Assembly: GCF_039969785.1 (NCBI RefSeq)
Contig: NZ_JBDVNC010000004.1
Span: 327,866-391,865 of the forward strand
DNA length: 64,000 nt
Reading direction: 5' to 3'
Origin: Shimia sp039969785
GTDB taxonomy: Bacteria; Pseudomonadota; Alphaproteobacteria; Rhodobacterales; Rhodobacteraceae
Under the pieces are notes generated by a model. It ran no database searches. It was given only the letters and a program-made list of their open reading frames with translations, and was not told where the DNA came from. The position numbers and the translations under genes are program-made. Below are positions 1-9,367 of this stretch, one piece after another (the stretch's first letter is position 1; every line of letters starts with the position of its first letter).

Positions 1-114
1 TTGGCGGACGCCACATTCTTTGGGCCAGCTTTCTGCCTTCTGATCTTTCGACGTTGCTTTTCGAGGCTCTAGGGGATGACGCCGATGGCGATCTATTCGC
101 GAAAACATTTTGAC
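1..114 (+). CDS. Possible 3' end of an upstream gene (partial)
   Basis: The third forward frame is open from the window edge to a TGA at 112-114 and would encode about 37 residues, overlapping the start of the sugar transferase by about 30 bases. Such overlaps are common in this locus. Frame 1 is also open to a TAG at 70-72, so the frame choice is uncertain. No family is recognised in so short a piece. It may be the tail of another polysaccharide gene or may be non-coding. Confidence 0.25.
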
Positions 115-750
115 GAGGCATTTGCGGTCGCGCCGCCTCGTTCTGGTTTATATCGCACCTATGTCAAACGCATGTTTGACGTATCTTTTGTCGTTGCTGT
201 TGCACTTCCAGTTGGTCTTATCATCGCGATTTTAGCGTTGATTATTGCGCGCGACGGGGCGTCGCCGTTCTATTATCAGGAACGGGTGGGACGTAACGGC
301 AAGACTTTCAAGATGCTGAAACTCAGATCTATGGTGCCGAATGCCAAAAGCATGCTTGAGACCCATTTGCGCGCCAATCCGGCGGCGCGGCGGGAATGGA
401 ATGAAAAACAGAAGCTGACCAATGACCCCCGGATCACATGGATCGGGCGGATCATTCGCAAATCGTCCCTGGACGAGCTGCCTCAGTTCTGGAACGTGTT
501 ACGCGGCGACATGTCCGTGGTTGGCCCACGTCCTATGATGCCTGAACAAGTCAAACTGTACCCCGGTACTGCGTATTACGCGATGCGTCCGGGCATCACA
601 GGGTTCTGGCAGATTTCCGAGCGCAACGAATGCAGCTTTGCCGAACGGGCGCTGCATGACACCGACTATGACCACGCCGTATCCTTTAGCACTGACGTCG
701 CCATTGTGGCACGCACAGTGTTGGTAGTGGCCGCGGGCACCGGCGTCTGA
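85..750 (+). CDS. Undecaprenyl-phosphate sugar phosphotransferase (priming enzyme)
   Basis: This is a bacterial sugar transferase (PF02397 family), which moves a sugar-1-phosphate from a UDP-sugar to undecaprenyl phosphate as the first membrane step of exopolysaccharide repeat-unit assembly. A hydrophobic helix lies at about residues 25-50, followed by the conserved core: YQERVG, then KTFKMLKLRSM, SLDELPQFWNVLRGDMS, VGPRP and RPGITGFWQ. At about 221 residues it is the short type (one membrane helix plus catalytic domain, like the C-terminal half of WbaP). The ATG at 85 is preferred because AGGGG at 71-75 spaces well with it, but ATG 76 is also possible. The polymerase gene follows on the same strand. 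The sugar added cannot be told from sequence. Confidence 0.9.
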   Translation: MAIYSRKHFDEAFAVAPPRSGLYRTYVKRMFDVSFVVAVALPVGLIIAILALIIARDGASPFYYQERVGRNGKTFKMLKLRSMVPNAKSMLETHLRANPAARREWNEKQKLTNDPRITWIGRIIRKSSLDELPQFWNVLRGDMSVVGPRPMMPEQVKLYPGTAYYAMRPGITGFWQISERNECSFAERALHDTDYDHAVSFSTDVAIVARTVLVVAAGTGV

Positions 751-824
751 TACGACAACTGGCATGATTGAGCGCGCGCGCTATACTGGGCGCGCGCTTT
801 GTGTTTCAGGAGAGACCCGGTCGG

Positions 825-2315
825 ATGCCCAATGCATTTGCAAGCCTGATGCTGGTATGCTGGCCCATCGTGGTCTGGCGTCTCTTTCTGGTGTTGCCGC
901 AAGGGCGTGCGCTGATCTGGTCACTATTGGGAGCCTACTTGCTGCTTCCCCCGCCTCCGGCAAAATTCGATTTTCCGCTGATGCCGCCGCTCGACAAAAG
1001 CTCGCTTCCACATTTGGCGATTTTTCTGGTTGTTGTGCTGGTTCTGAAAGCAAAGCCAAAACTGATACCTGAGTCCCAGCTGGCGAAATGGCTTGTAGTC
1101 ATTTTCATTTTCTCACCAATCCTGACAGTGATGACAAATGGCGAACCGCTGATTTTTTCGGAACAATACATTCGCGGACTGCACTTTCAGGATGCGATTG
1201 CCCAGCCCATCAACCAGTTCATTACGCTGATCGGGTTTCTGATGGCCCGCCATTATCTGCAAACCCGCGAAGATCAGCGCGATCTGTTGATTGCACTGCT
1301 GATCGCCGGGTTGGTGTACACTGTGCCTATTCTGATAGAACTCAGGCTTAGCCCACAGATTAACAACTGGGTTTACGGGTATTATCAGCATCTGTTTTCC
1401 CAGACCATCCGGGGTGGCGGCTATCGCCCGATGGTGTTTTTGTACCATGGCATCTGGGTCGCCTATTTCATGCTGGTATGTCTGTTGGCCGCTCTGGCGA
1501 TCTGGCGCGGCGATACACAACAATCGCGGATCAAGTATCTGGTGGCAGCGGCCTATCTGGTGGTGATTCTGGTTTTGTGTAAAACGCTGGCGATGCTGTT
1601 TTATGCCGGGGTTGCGGGGTTGATGATTGTTATGCTGCCCACGGCCGCACAGTTGCGCATCGCTGTGGTGCTTGCAGCGGTTGCATGTGTCTATCCGGTC
1701 CTCAAATCTGCCGATCTGGTGCCGGCAGACGCCATTCTGGCGCAGGCCAGAGAGATCTCGCCCGAACGTGCCTCATCACTGGCGTTCCGGTTCGAAAATG
1801 AAGACATCCTTGCCGAACGCGCCTTTGAAAAACCGCTGTTTGGGTGGGGCATCTGGGGGCGCAACCACCTGCACGACCCGACAACAGGGCTGATCACGTC
1901 TGTGTCAGACGGCTATTGGGTCATTGTTCTGGGTGTGTGGGGCTGGGTTGGATATGTCGCCCAGTTTGGCCTGCTCTCGTTGCCGATTTTCCTGCTGTGG
2001 CGACATCTGGGCAAAGCCCGCTCGGATGTGCGCACACAGTTCGTGCGAAAGGCGACCTATACCATGCGTGGCGGGGCGCATGTGGATACCTCGGTCACGC
2101 GGGTCGAAGTGTCGCCTTATGTCGGGCCGTTGGCACTGATGCTGGGCATCAACCTGATTGACTTGTTGCCAAATGCGACCCTGACGCCAATGACATGGGT
2201 GATTTCAGGCATGTTGCTGGGGCATGCCGAAATGTTGGCCCGCCGGCGTCATGAGAATCAAATCTCGCCCCAGACCGAAATCCCCGAGCCGCAAAAGCGC
2301 CGGACTATTCTGTAA
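825..2315 (+). CDS. Wzy-like polysaccharide polymerase / O-antigen ligase-type membrane protein
   Basis: This integral membrane protein of about 496 residues has at least ten hydrophobic segments and a long hydrophilic loop in its second half (about residues 310-370, rich in E, R and D). That layout is typical of Wzy polymerases and WaaL-type ligases. Sequence identity in such families is low, so the call rests on topology and on the place just after the priming transferase. The ATG at 825 has AGGAGAG upstream (808-814) and is preferred to an in-frame TTG at 768. The 3' end overlaps the 3' end of the convergent acetyltransferase gene by 11 bases. Its expected role is block polymerisation of the lipid-linked repeat at the periplasmic face of the inner membrane. 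Confidence 0.72.
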   Translation: MPNAFASLMLVCWPIVVWRLFLVLPQGRALIWSLLGAYLLLPPPPAKFDFPLMPPLDKSSLPHLAIFLVVVLVLKAKPKLIPESQLAKWLVVIFIFSPILTVMTNGEPLIFSEQYIRGLHFQDAIAQPINQFITLIGFLMARHYLQTREDQRDLLIALLIAGLVYTVPILIELRLSPQINNWVYGYYQHLFSQTIRGGGYRPMVFLYHGIWVAYFMLVCLLAALAIWRGDTQQSRIKYLVAAAYLVVILVLCKTLAMLFYAGVAGLMIVMLPTAAQLRIAVVLAAVACVYPVLKSADLVPADAILAQAREISPERASSLAFRFENEDILAERAFEKPLFGWGIWGRNHLHDPTTGLITSVSDGYWVIVLGVWGWVGYVAQFGLLSLPIFLLWRHLGKARSDVRTQFVRKATYTMRGGAHVDTSVTRVEVSPYVGPLALMLGINLIDLLPNATLTPMTWVISGMLLGHAEMLARRRHENQISPQTEIPEPQKRRTIL

Positions 2316-2811
2316 CGTCTGTGTCCTGACCTTTGACACGGATCACGCGTGCAGGAATCCCCACCACAACCGCGCCTTCGGGCACATCGCTGGTCACAAC
2401 CGCATTGGCGCCGATCTCGGCATTGTCGCCTATGGTGATCGCCCCCAACAGCTTGGCGCCTGCGCCCACATCGACATGCCCACCCAGCGTCACCGCACCG
2501 GACAAGGTCACCTGATGCATCAGCATGCAGTTTGGTCCAATTCTGGCATTGGGATGCACAATCACGCCGGTCGGGTGTGGCAACCTCAGACCGCCCCCGA
2601 TGGGCATATGCAAATGCAGCTCTGACTGCGTGATAATCGACCAGAACCGATGCACCAACACCCAGTATTTCGACATCACCCCGCCAAACAGGCCAGCATT
2701 TTCTTTGGCCGCCTGATAACGACGCACGGCCCGGATCAGCTTGGGGCCGGCATCCCAAAACCCGGTCACAGTTTCCCGTGTCCAGTCCGGTTCGGTGGCC
2801 GATACGTTCAT
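2305..2811 (-). CDS. Serine acetyltransferase-like hexapeptide-repeat acyltransferase
   Basis: This left-handed beta-helix acyltransferase belongs to the CysE/SAT family. The C-terminal half carries hexapeptide turns around IVHPNARIGPNC, VTLSGAVTLGG, VGAGAKLLGAITIGDNAEIGANAVV and the closing VPEGAVVVGIPARVI. That order matches serine acetyltransferases and sugar O-acetyltransferases. In a polysaccharide locus, acetylation of a sugar or of an amino-acid substituent is likelier than cysteine synthesis, but that is inference. The ATG at 2811 gives 168 residues; an upstream start at 2901 would add 30 residues without family resemblance. It is convergent with the polymerase and divergent from the acyltransferase gene. 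Confidence 0.78.
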   Translation of the reverse strand: MNVSATEPDWTRETVTGFWDAGPKLIRAVRRYQAAKENAGLFGGVMSKYWVLVHRFWSIITQSELHLHMPIGGGLRLPHPTGVIVHPNARIGPNCMLMHQVTLSGAVTLGGHVDVGAGAKLLGAITIGDNAEIGANAVVTSDVPEGAVVVGIPARVIRVKGQDTDVTE

Positions 2812-2965
2812 TTCCAGCTTCACCTTCAGACCCCTGCCATTAAATTGCCCTGAAAACGTTGTCGCAAAACCTCTGTTGTTTCGCAACTTCGGACTGCACA
2901 CCGCTTAATCTTGATGCCAACCGTGCCACAGTGTTTTGCTGAGGCCCAACACCACTAAGAGCAGG

Positions 2966-4978
2966 ATGTTCCGGCCAATGCGCCAGACCACCACAGCGCC
3001 CCACAGGGCTGAAATCGATGGGCTGCGCGCCATCGCCGTTCTGGCGGTGGTGCTGTATCATTTCGGACTGCCCGGCCTTTCGGGCGGGTTTGTCGGCGTT
3101 GATATCTTCTTTGTCATCTCGGGTTTTCTGATTGGCGGCATTTTGTGGCGCGAGAAAACCATGACCGGTCGTTTGTCGCTGGGGCGGTTTTATCTGCGCC
3201 GCATCCGTCGTCTGGCCCCGGCCTATGTCGCCATGTCCGCCGCTGTGCTGGTTGTCGGCTGGGTGATCCTGCTGCCGTATGATTTTCGCGAAACCGCTAA
3301 GGGCGTGATCGCCGCCACTGTGTATTTGTCCAATGTGCTGTTCTTTCGCCAGTCGGGATATTTTGACGGGGCGGCCGAGGACAAAGTGCTGCTGCACACG
3401 TGGTCGCTGTCGGTCGAGGAACAGTTCTATCTGTTCCTGCCGCTGGTGTTCCTGTTGCTGGGCCGGTCGCGCGGCGCGATGATCGGCGCCTTTGTGGCCT
3501 TGTTTGTGCTGTCACTGGCCAGTTCCATCCCCATGACCAGCCGCGCCCACACCGCCGCATTTTATCTGTTTCCGTTCCGCGCATGGGAGCTTTTGGCCGG
3601 AGTATTGCTGGCCGTCTGGGGCGCTGAGCGTGCAACAGACTGGCGCTATGGCGCGTGGCTCAGCTGGGCAGGGCTGGCATTGGTGTTGGCGGGTATCGCA
3701 TTCATCCAGCCCGGCTATGGGTTCCCCGGCTGGCAAGCCCTCATACCCGTCGCAGGTACCGTTTTGTTGTTGCTGAACGGACAGCATGCAAATCCGGTAA
3801 ACCGCGCGCTGTCGATGCGCGGGCCGGTGGCAATCGGTTTGATTTCCTATTCGCTGTATCTGTGGCACTGGCCGGTTCTGACCCTGTCGACCTATGTGCG
3901 CGGGGCCTATTCAGGCATCATCGAAACCGGGCTTTGGATTGGTCTTTGTCTGGTCCTTGCCGCGCTGTCATGGCGGTTCATTGAGCAACCGGTCAGAGGC
4001 GCAAAAAACCTGACAGGCAGGGGAGTGCTGGCAGGTGCCGCGTTGGCATCCGTCCTGCTGGTGGGTGCAAGCGCGGTGATCTTTCGCGCCGATGGTTTGC
4101 CAGGTCGGTTTGGACAAGAAACGCAGGTGCACATCGCGGCATCCGGCGATTTCCTGCAGGATTTTTCGCGCTGCACCACGCCTGACACCGGCCCGCTGAA
4201 AGGGTTGGAAACCTGCCCCATTGGACCAGCGGACCAGACCGCGACATTGTTGATCTGGGGCGACAGCCATGTGCGCGCCTTTTACGAAGGGCTGGCACTG
4301 GCCGCCCAGGAGCAAGGCCGGGCTGCGTTGGTGATCTGGCGCGCAGGGTGCCCGCCGGTCTTTGATCTGGAGAAAATCGAAAACAGCGCGACGGCCACGC
4401 AAAACCGCGCCTGTCGCGCCGCCAATGACCAAATTCGGGCGGCGATTGAGGCAACGCCGGACATTCGTGATGTGCTGTTGATTGGACGCTGGGCCTATTA
4501 TGCGACCGGAACAGGCATCGGAATTGACGCGCATAATACGATCACACTGCAAGGCGTGACCGACGCGGGCCTGCCTCAGGATCAGCTTCTGGCGCAGGCG
4601 CTCAAGGACACGATTGCGTCTTTGTCGGTGCGCGACCTCAACGTCTTTGTGCTGCGTCAGCCGCCGGAAATTGACGCCTATGCCGCCCCAGATATGGCGC
4701 GCGCACTGGCACATAAGCGCATCACGCCCCAAGACGCCCGCAAGGTTGCACAAGTCACCCGCAGTGATGCAGAACGCCGTGCGGCCTCGGGTCAAAACGC
4801 GGTGGACGCTAGCGGTGCCCAAGTGATCGATCCGTGGCCCATGCTGTGTGATCAGTTCCTGTGCGATGCCATACAGAACGGTCAGGGGTTCTATTTCGAC
4901 AACAACCACATCACCAACACAGCCGCGAAGGCGATGCGCAGCATGTTTGCGCCCATCTTCGGCGGGGCACAGCCATGA
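2966..4978 (+). CDS. OafA/YrhL-type membrane acyltransferase with C-terminal SGNH domain
   Basis: This two-domain O-acyltransferase of about 670 residues acts in the inner membrane. The N-terminal acyltransferase-3 domain (about residues 10-360) has the family start EIDGLRAIAVLAVVLYHFG, the FVGVDIFFVISGFLI segment and a WSLSVEEQFYLFLP motif, with ten or so hydrophobic helices. The C-terminal part (about 400-670) is an SGNH-like domain with a GDSH block (LLIWGDSHVRAFYEG) and a late NHITNTAAK segment supplying the catalytic histidine. Such proteins accept an acyl group across the membrane and attach it to polysaccharide hydroxyls in the periplasm. ATG 2966 follows AAGAGCAGG; an upstream TTG at 2936 is less likely. 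It overlaps the GMC gene by ATGA, so the two are translationally coupled. Confidence 0.92.
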   Translation: MFRPMRQTTTAPHRAEIDGLRAIAVLAVVLYHFGLPGLSGGFVGVDIFFVISGFLIGGILWREKTMTGRLSLGRFYLRRIRRLAPAYVAMSAAVLVVGWVILLPYDFRETAKGVIAATVYLSNVLFFRQSGYFDGAAEDKVLLHTWSLSVEEQFYLFLPLVFLLLGRSRGAMIGAFVALFVLSLASSIPMTSRAHTAAFYLFPFRAWELLAGVLLAVWGAERATDWRYGAWLSWAGLALVLAGIAFIQPGYGFPGWQALIPVAGTVLLLLNGQHANPVNRALSMRGPVAIGLISYSLYLWHWPVLTLSTYVRGAYSGIIETGLWIGLCLVLAALSWRFIEQPVRGAKNLTGRGVLAGAALASVLLVGASAVIFRADGLPGRFGQETQVHIAASGDFLQDFSRCTTPDTGPLKGLETCPIGPADQTATLLIWGDSHVRAFYEGLALAAQEQGRAALVIWRAGCPPVFDLEKIENSATATQNRACRAANDQIRAAIEATPDIRDVLLIGRWAYYATGTGIGIDAHNTITLQGVTDAGLPQDQLLAQALKDTIASLSVRDLNVFVLRQPPEIDAYAAPDMARALAHKRITPQDARKVAQVTRSDAERRAASGQNAVDASGAQVIDPWPMLCDQFLCDAIQNGQGFYFDNNHITNTAAKAMRSMFAPIFGGAQP

Positions 4979-6534
4979 CCGACCTCCAGGACACCCGGTG
5001 GGACGTAATTGTGATTGGCACCGGCATGGGCGGCGGCACCATCGGGCGGCGGTTGGCCGAACGAGGGATGTCCGTTTTGTTTGTCGAACGCGGCCCTGCC
5101 GGGTTGCGCGCCGAAGAAACCGAGCTGAGCGCAGACATCTGGGACAAGCAGGCGCGTCTGGTGCGCGGCTATTGGCCCGAACCGATGCATGCCCGGATTG
5201 ACGGGATCGACACCATGTTCAACGCGCCTCTGGGGGCCGGTGTGGGCGGATCATCGGTGTTTTATGCCGCCACGCTGGAACGCCCCGAACCGCATGATCT
5301 GGACAACAGCCCGGACATGGCGCACCCAACTGGCGGATGGCCGGTTAGTTACGCCGAAATGCGCCCCTATTTCGAACAGGCGGAACGTCTATTTCACGTC
5401 TGTGGCAGCGCCGATCCATTGGGCGACGCGGTCGACCTTCCACAAGGCCCCACCATGCCGCCCGCTGACAAGGCACTGATGCAGGCCATGCAGCGCGCAG
5501 GATTGCACCCTTATCAGGGTCATTTGGCATTGCGGCATCTGGAGGGATGCCAGATGTGTCTGGGTTCAAAATGCCCCCGCGCCTGCAAGATGGATGGGCG
5601 TTCTGCCGGGGTGGAACCGGCCCTGGCGACCGAGCATGCCCGGGTGCTGGACCTGTGTGAGGTGACCCAATTGCACAGCCAGAATGGCCAGATCACCGGC
5701 CTTTCGGCGCGGCGCCATGACACGCAAATCACGCTGACCGCGCGCGCATATGTTCTGGCTGCCGGGGCGCTCAGTTCGCCCCGGTTGCTGATGGCCTCTG
5801 GCGATTTGGCCAACGGGTCCGGGATGGTGGGGCGCAACCTGATGTTCCACCTGTCCGAAATGTTCGCCCTGTGGCCGGGGCGCGGTCATGACAGCCCGGC
5901 CCCAACCAAGGCGCTGGCGTTCCGGGACCTTTACCAAAGTGGGGGCCTGCGCCTTGGCATGGTGCAGGCGATGGGGATCGAGGCGCGCTATGGCGAGATT
6001 GTGCACTACCTGAACATGGCCTTTGACCGCTCTGTTCTGCGGCGTTTCAAAACCTTGCGCCAACTGACCCGCCTGCCTGCTGCCATGGCTGTGCGTCTGT
6101 TTGGCAATGCCAAGATTTTTGTCGGCATTCTGGAAGACCTGCCCTATGCGCAAAACCGTGTGCTGTTTGACCCTGACGCGCCAGACAAGCTGGCCATCTC
6201 ATACGACATCGCACCGGAATTGCGCACCCGCCGCAAGGCGTTTCGCAAGGCCATTCGCAAGGGCCTGAAAGGGGTGCGTTCGGTGTTTCTGGGCCGCGGA
6301 CCTGATCTGAATTATGGCCATCCCTGCGGGACGTTGCGATTTGGCGATGATCCCCAAAACAGCGTCCTGAACCGGGACTGCCGCGCACATGCGATTGATA
6401 ATCTTTGGGTTGCGGATGCCAGCTTCATGCCAACATCCATGGGTGTGAACCCCAGCCTGACGATTGCGGCCAATGCGCTGCGCGTTGGCGATCACCTGTT
6501 TGAAGACCTGCAAAAGGAGACCCCGCATGACTGA
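4975..6534 (+). CDS. GMC-family FAD-dependent oxidoreductase
   Basis: This protein of about 519 residues has an N-terminal FAD-binding fold (VIVIGTGMGGGTIGRRLAE, then FVERG) and the GMC C-terminal region ending NPSLTIAANALRVGDHL. A short cysteine cluster, Cys192, Cys195, Cys200 and Cys204, lies after the first third, in the region where gluconate and fructose dehydrogenase-type GMC enzymes carry cysteines for an iron-sulfur cluster. The start is the ATG of the ATGA overlap with the acyltransferase. The SDR gene starts inside its last codons (8-base overlap). The three overlaps imply one transcript. A sugar-alcohol oxidation during precursor synthesis or modification is plausible, but the substrate is unknown. 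Confidence 0.88.
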   Translation: MTDLQDTRWDVIVIGTGMGGGTIGRRLAERGMSVLFVERGPAGLRAEETELSADIWDKQARLVRGYWPEPMHARIDGIDTMFNAPLGAGVGGSSVFYAATLERPEPHDLDNSPDMAHPTGGWPVSYAEMRPYFEQAERLFHVCGSADPLGDAVDLPQGPTMPPADKALMQAMQRAGLHPYQGHLALRHLEGCQMCLGSKCPRACKMDGRSAGVEPALATEHARVLDLCEVTQLHSQNGQITGLSARRHDTQITLTARAYVLAAGALSSPRLLMASGDLANGSGMVGRNLMFHLSEMFALWPGRGHDSPAPTKALAFRDLYQSGGLRLGMVQAMGIEARYGEIVHYLNMAFDRSVLRRFKTLRQLTRLPAAMAVRLFGNAKIFVGILEDLPYAQNRVLFDPDAPDKLAISYDIAPELRTRRKAFRKAIRKGLKGVRSVFLGRGPDLNYGHPCGTLRFGDDPQNSVLNRDCRAHAIDNLWVADASFMPTSMGVNPSLTIAANALRVGDHLFEDLQKETPHD

Positions 6535-7291
6535 CCGGACGCCAGACCACATGGCCGTTGTCACCGGTGCCGGATCCGGGCTGGGGCGGGCATTGGCCAT
6601 TGCTCTTTGTGCCAAAGGGGTGCGGGTCGCCGGGATGGGGCGGCGTGCCGGGGCGCTAGAGGGCACAGCGAAATTGGCAGGCGCGGGATTTACGGCGATC
6701 CCGGCGGATGTATCAGACCCGAAATCTGTCAAATCCGCGTTTCAGCAGGTGCGCGCCATCACCCCTGTGACAATTCTGATCAACAATGCCGGTGTGTATC
6801 CTCATCGCGATATCTTTGACGAAACCGCCGACAGCTTTATGGCCACAGTGAACACCAACCTTGGCGGCATGGTCGCCTGCACGCGTGAGGCGTTGCAGGA
6901 CATGGGCGAAACCGGACAGGGGCGCATCGTGAATGTGTCCAGCTTTTCCGACATCGCACCGCCCCCTTGCAGCGCCGCCTACAGCGTATCCAAAGGCGCC
7001 TGCACGATCTTTTCCCGCACGTTGGTGGCTGATTTGGGCGACCGGTTGCCGGGCATCGTGATCACCACGTGGATGCCGGGCATGCTGGCCACCGATATGG
7101 GTATTCCCGAGGGGCTGGACCCCGAAATTGCCGCCGGTTGGGGCGCGGCACTGGCCTTGTGGTCCGACCGGTCTCTGAACGGTGCAGTGTTTGAGATGGA
7201 TCGCGAAATCCTGCCGCCGCGCGGGCTTAAGGAAAAACTAAAAGACGTGTTGTTGATGCGGCGTCGGTCAGCCCGCAGAATCGCCGTTTGA
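6527..7291 (+). CDS. Short-chain dehydrogenase/reductase
   Basis: This classical SDR of 254 residues has the nucleotide-binding TGAGSGLGRALA near the N terminus, NNAG at about residue 85, an active-site Ser in VNVSSFSD and YSVSKG supplying the Tyr-x-x-x-Lys pair. It starts within the end of the GMC gene, so a two-step oxidation and reduction (net epimerisation) with the GMC enzyme is conceivable. The DprE1/DprE2 pair of mycobacteria is a functional analogy only, since DprE1 is not a GMC enzyme. The tail overlaps the convergent WecG-like gene by 24 bases. Confidence 0.88.
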   Translation: MTDRTPDHMAVVTGAGSGLGRALAIALCAKGVRVAGMGRRAGALEGTAKLAGAGFTAIPADVSDPKSVKSAFQQVRAITPVTILINNAGVYPHRDIFDETADSFMATVNTNLGGMVACTREALQDMGETGQGRIVNVSSFSDIAPPPCSAAYSVSKGACTIFSRTLVADLGDRLPGIVITTWMPGMLATDMGIPEGLDPEIAAGWGAALALWSDRSLNGAVFEMDREILPPRGLKEKLKDVLLMRRRSARRIAV

Positions 7292-8038
7292 GCGCCGCAA
7301 CCGCAGCGCATCGCGGGTCAGGCGGGGCAAAATCGCGATACAGTGCGCATAGCGCCCGACCAGCCGCGCCGGATTGCTGAGCAACCGCCATAACCATTCC
7401 AGCGCCAAGCGCTGAACCCACTTTGGCGCGCGTTTTTGCGACCCGGCCAGAAAATCCAGCCCTGCACCAATACCGGCAAACCCAACCCCGGGGGCAACAA
7501 CCCGCCCACGCGCGGCCAGCTGCTCTTGCTTGGGCGCGCCCAGCGCCAGAAAGGCCATTCCGGCACCGCTGTCGACAATTTTGCGTAGCAGTGTGTTGGC
7601 CGCGGCACTGTCGGCATCAAACCCCATCGGCGGGGCAATGCGCGTCGCAATCACCAATCCCGGCACCCGGGCGCATAACGCCATTCCCGCCAACTCTAAC
7701 GAAGCCTCAGTAGACCCGATCAAAGCCACGGTTACGCCAGATCGCGCCGCCATCTCCGCCAGCGGCACCACCAGATCAGCACCGGGCATCAGCTCAACAG
7801 GCTGCTGCGCCAGTTTGGCCAACCACACGACGGGATTGCCATCAGCCACAACAAAATCCTGAGCTCGATAAGCGGCGGCAAATTCCGCGTCCTGACCTAG
7901 CTTTACGAGGTGATCAAGGTTGATGGTCGCCAAAGCAAACCCCTCACCTGTCTCAAACCGCGTGACGACAGCTTTTTCCAAGTCCGATGCGGTTGGGATA
8001 TTGACCGTGACTGGCCCGTCAAGCGCCTGAAATTCCAC
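7268..8038 (-). CDS. WecG/TagA/CpsF family glycosyltransferase
   Basis: This 256-residue GT26-type enzyme transfers a sugar (ManNAc, ManNAcA or similar in characterised members) to a lipid-linked acceptor on the cytoplasmic side. Family landmarks are TINLDHLVKL near the N terminus, VVADGNPVVWLAK, a GSTEASLE segment and the signature FLALGAPKQEQLA. It probably uses a GTG start at 8038. It is the only glycosyltransferase in the locus on the minus strand, transcribed alone and convergent with the SDR gene. The long C-terminal helix with basic residues is typical of the membrane-associating tail of this family. Confidence 0.9.
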   Translation of the reverse strand: MEFQALDGPVTVNIPTASDLEKAVVTRFETGEGFALATINLDHLVKLGQDAEFAAAYRAQDFVVADGNPVVWLAKLAQQPVELMPGADLVVPLAEMAARSGVTVALIGSTEASLELAGMALCARVPGLVIATRIAPPMGFDADSAAANTLLRKIVDSGAGMAFLALGAPKQEQLAARGRVVAPGVGFAGIGAGLDFLAGSQKRAPKWVQRLALEWLWRLLSNPARLVGRYAHCIAILPRLTRDALRLRRSNGDSAG

Positions 8039-8233
8039 GAATCCACTCCAACATCCGAACTGTGTCGGCGCAACCCTAGCATCTGGGTCGGTGCGGACCA
8101 GAACCTTTAGTCCACTTTGATATCAAAGTGGTTCCTGCGCGCCACAAACACGCGCTTAACATGCCGCAGCGCTGGCCTCGGAGCAGTCTTGCCCTATACT
8201 TTGCCAAAACACAGCGGGCAAAGGCAGATCAGC

Positions 8234-9367
8234 ATGAACGACAGACCGAAAAAGTCACTGTCTATCGTCGGTTGCGGCTTTGTCGCTGACCTCTATATGC
8301 GCTCGCTCGCGAAACATCCCGATATCGCCGTGACGCAAGTATTTGATCACAATCCGGCCCGGCTTGCGGCGTTTGCGGATCACTGGAAGCTGCGAAGCGC
8401 CGAAACGTTTGACCGGTTTCTCGGCAATCTTCCGGTTGGTTCTGTAGTGATCAACCTCACCAACCCGGACGCGCATTTTGACGTCACCCATGCCTGCCTG
8501 AGCGCGGGCCACCACGTCTATTCAGAAAAACCGCTGGCCATGCAGATGGAACACGCCCGCCAGTTGCACGCATTGGCTGCAGAAAAGGGCCTGATGTTGG
8601 CATCGGCCCCCTGTTCCGTGCTGGGCGAAGCTGCACAAACACTGGCCAAGGCAGTGCGCGACGATGTCTGTGGCCCGGTGCGCCTGGTCTATGCAGAGCT
8701 GGACGATGGTTTCATCCCTCAAGCGCCGTACCCCGACTGGCAAAGCGACTCCGGTGCGCCGTGGCCTGCAGAAGATGAATTCCGCGTAGGATGTACGCTG
8801 GAACATGCCGGATATTACCTGACATGGCTGATTGGCATGTTCGGCTCTGTGCGCAGGGTGGTGGCTGCATCTGCGGAAACATTGCCTGACAAGTCCGTGA
8901 CAGGCACCGCCGATTTTTCCACGGCCACCTTGTTTTTCGAGAATGGCGTCACGGCACGCCTGACTTGTTCCATTGTAGCATCGCATGATCACCGCATCCG
9001 GGTGTTTGGCGACAAAGGCGTGCTTCAGGTCAAACAGGCATGGGACAACGAGGCCTCAGTGCGATTCCACAAGCGGTTTGTTTTGCGCCGCCGCCTGATC
9101 GAGCACCCGATTGGAAAACGCATGCGGCTGGCTCAGACAACCCATCCCAAGGTCGAACGCTGGGGGGCGGCGGCAATGAACTTTGCCCTGGGTCCGGCGG
9201 AAATGCTGGAAGCGCTGTCTGAGGGGCGCCCGTGCCGATTGTCGTCTGACTTTGCGCTGCACCTGAACGAGGTCACGCTGGCCATTCAAAACGCAGGCGA
9301 GGACACAGGGGCACAAGTTATGACCACCCGCTGTGATCCGGTTGCGCCAATGAGTTGGGCAACATGA
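8234..9367 (+). CDS. Gfo/Idh/MocA family oxidoreductase
   Basis: This NAD(P)-dependent sugar dehydrogenase is about 377 residues long. The N-terminal Rossmann segment is LSIVGCGFVADLYM, and the family EKPLAMQ motif, with the catalytic lysine, follows at about residue 98. A C-terminal alpha/beta domain follows. The ATG at 8234 matches the family N terminus; a longer frame reaching back to 8117 adds unrelated residues. It overlaps the next gene (an epimerase) by ATGA. The same two activities occur as one fused polypeptide at 12508-14631, which suggests that they act on successive intermediates of one sugar nucleotide or glycoside. Confidence 0.88.
   Translation: MNDRPKKSLSIVGCGFVADLYMRSLAKHPDIAVTQVFDHNPARLAAFADHWKLRSAETFDRFLGNLPVGSVVINLTNPDAHFDVTHACLSAGHHVYSEKPLAMQMEHARQLHALAAEKGLMLASAPCSVLGEAAQTLAKAVRDDVCGPVRLVYAELDDGFIPQAPYPDWQSDSGAPWPAEDEFRVGCTLEHAGYYLTWLIGMFGSVRRVVAASAETLPDKSVTGTADFSTATLFFENGVTARLTCSIVASHDHRIRVFGDKGVLQVKQAWDNEASVRFHKRFVLRRRLIEHPIGKRMRLAQTTHPKVERWGAAAMNFALGPAEMLEALSEGRPCRLSSDFALHLNEVTLAIQNAGEDTGAQVMTTRCDPVAPMSWAT

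Noticed and set aside
768..824. TTG start 19 codons upstream for the polymerase
   Set aside because: The ATG at 825 has a good AGGAGAG site and begins a hydrophobic segment as expected.
1130..1150. Further match to the 19-bp element (TGATGACAAAT) inside the polymerase gene
   Set aside because: Only about 11 bases match and it is within coding sequence.
3968..4909. 313-residue minus-strand open frame
   Set aside because: It is a shadow of the acyltransferase gene; no conserved motif and no ribosome-binding site.
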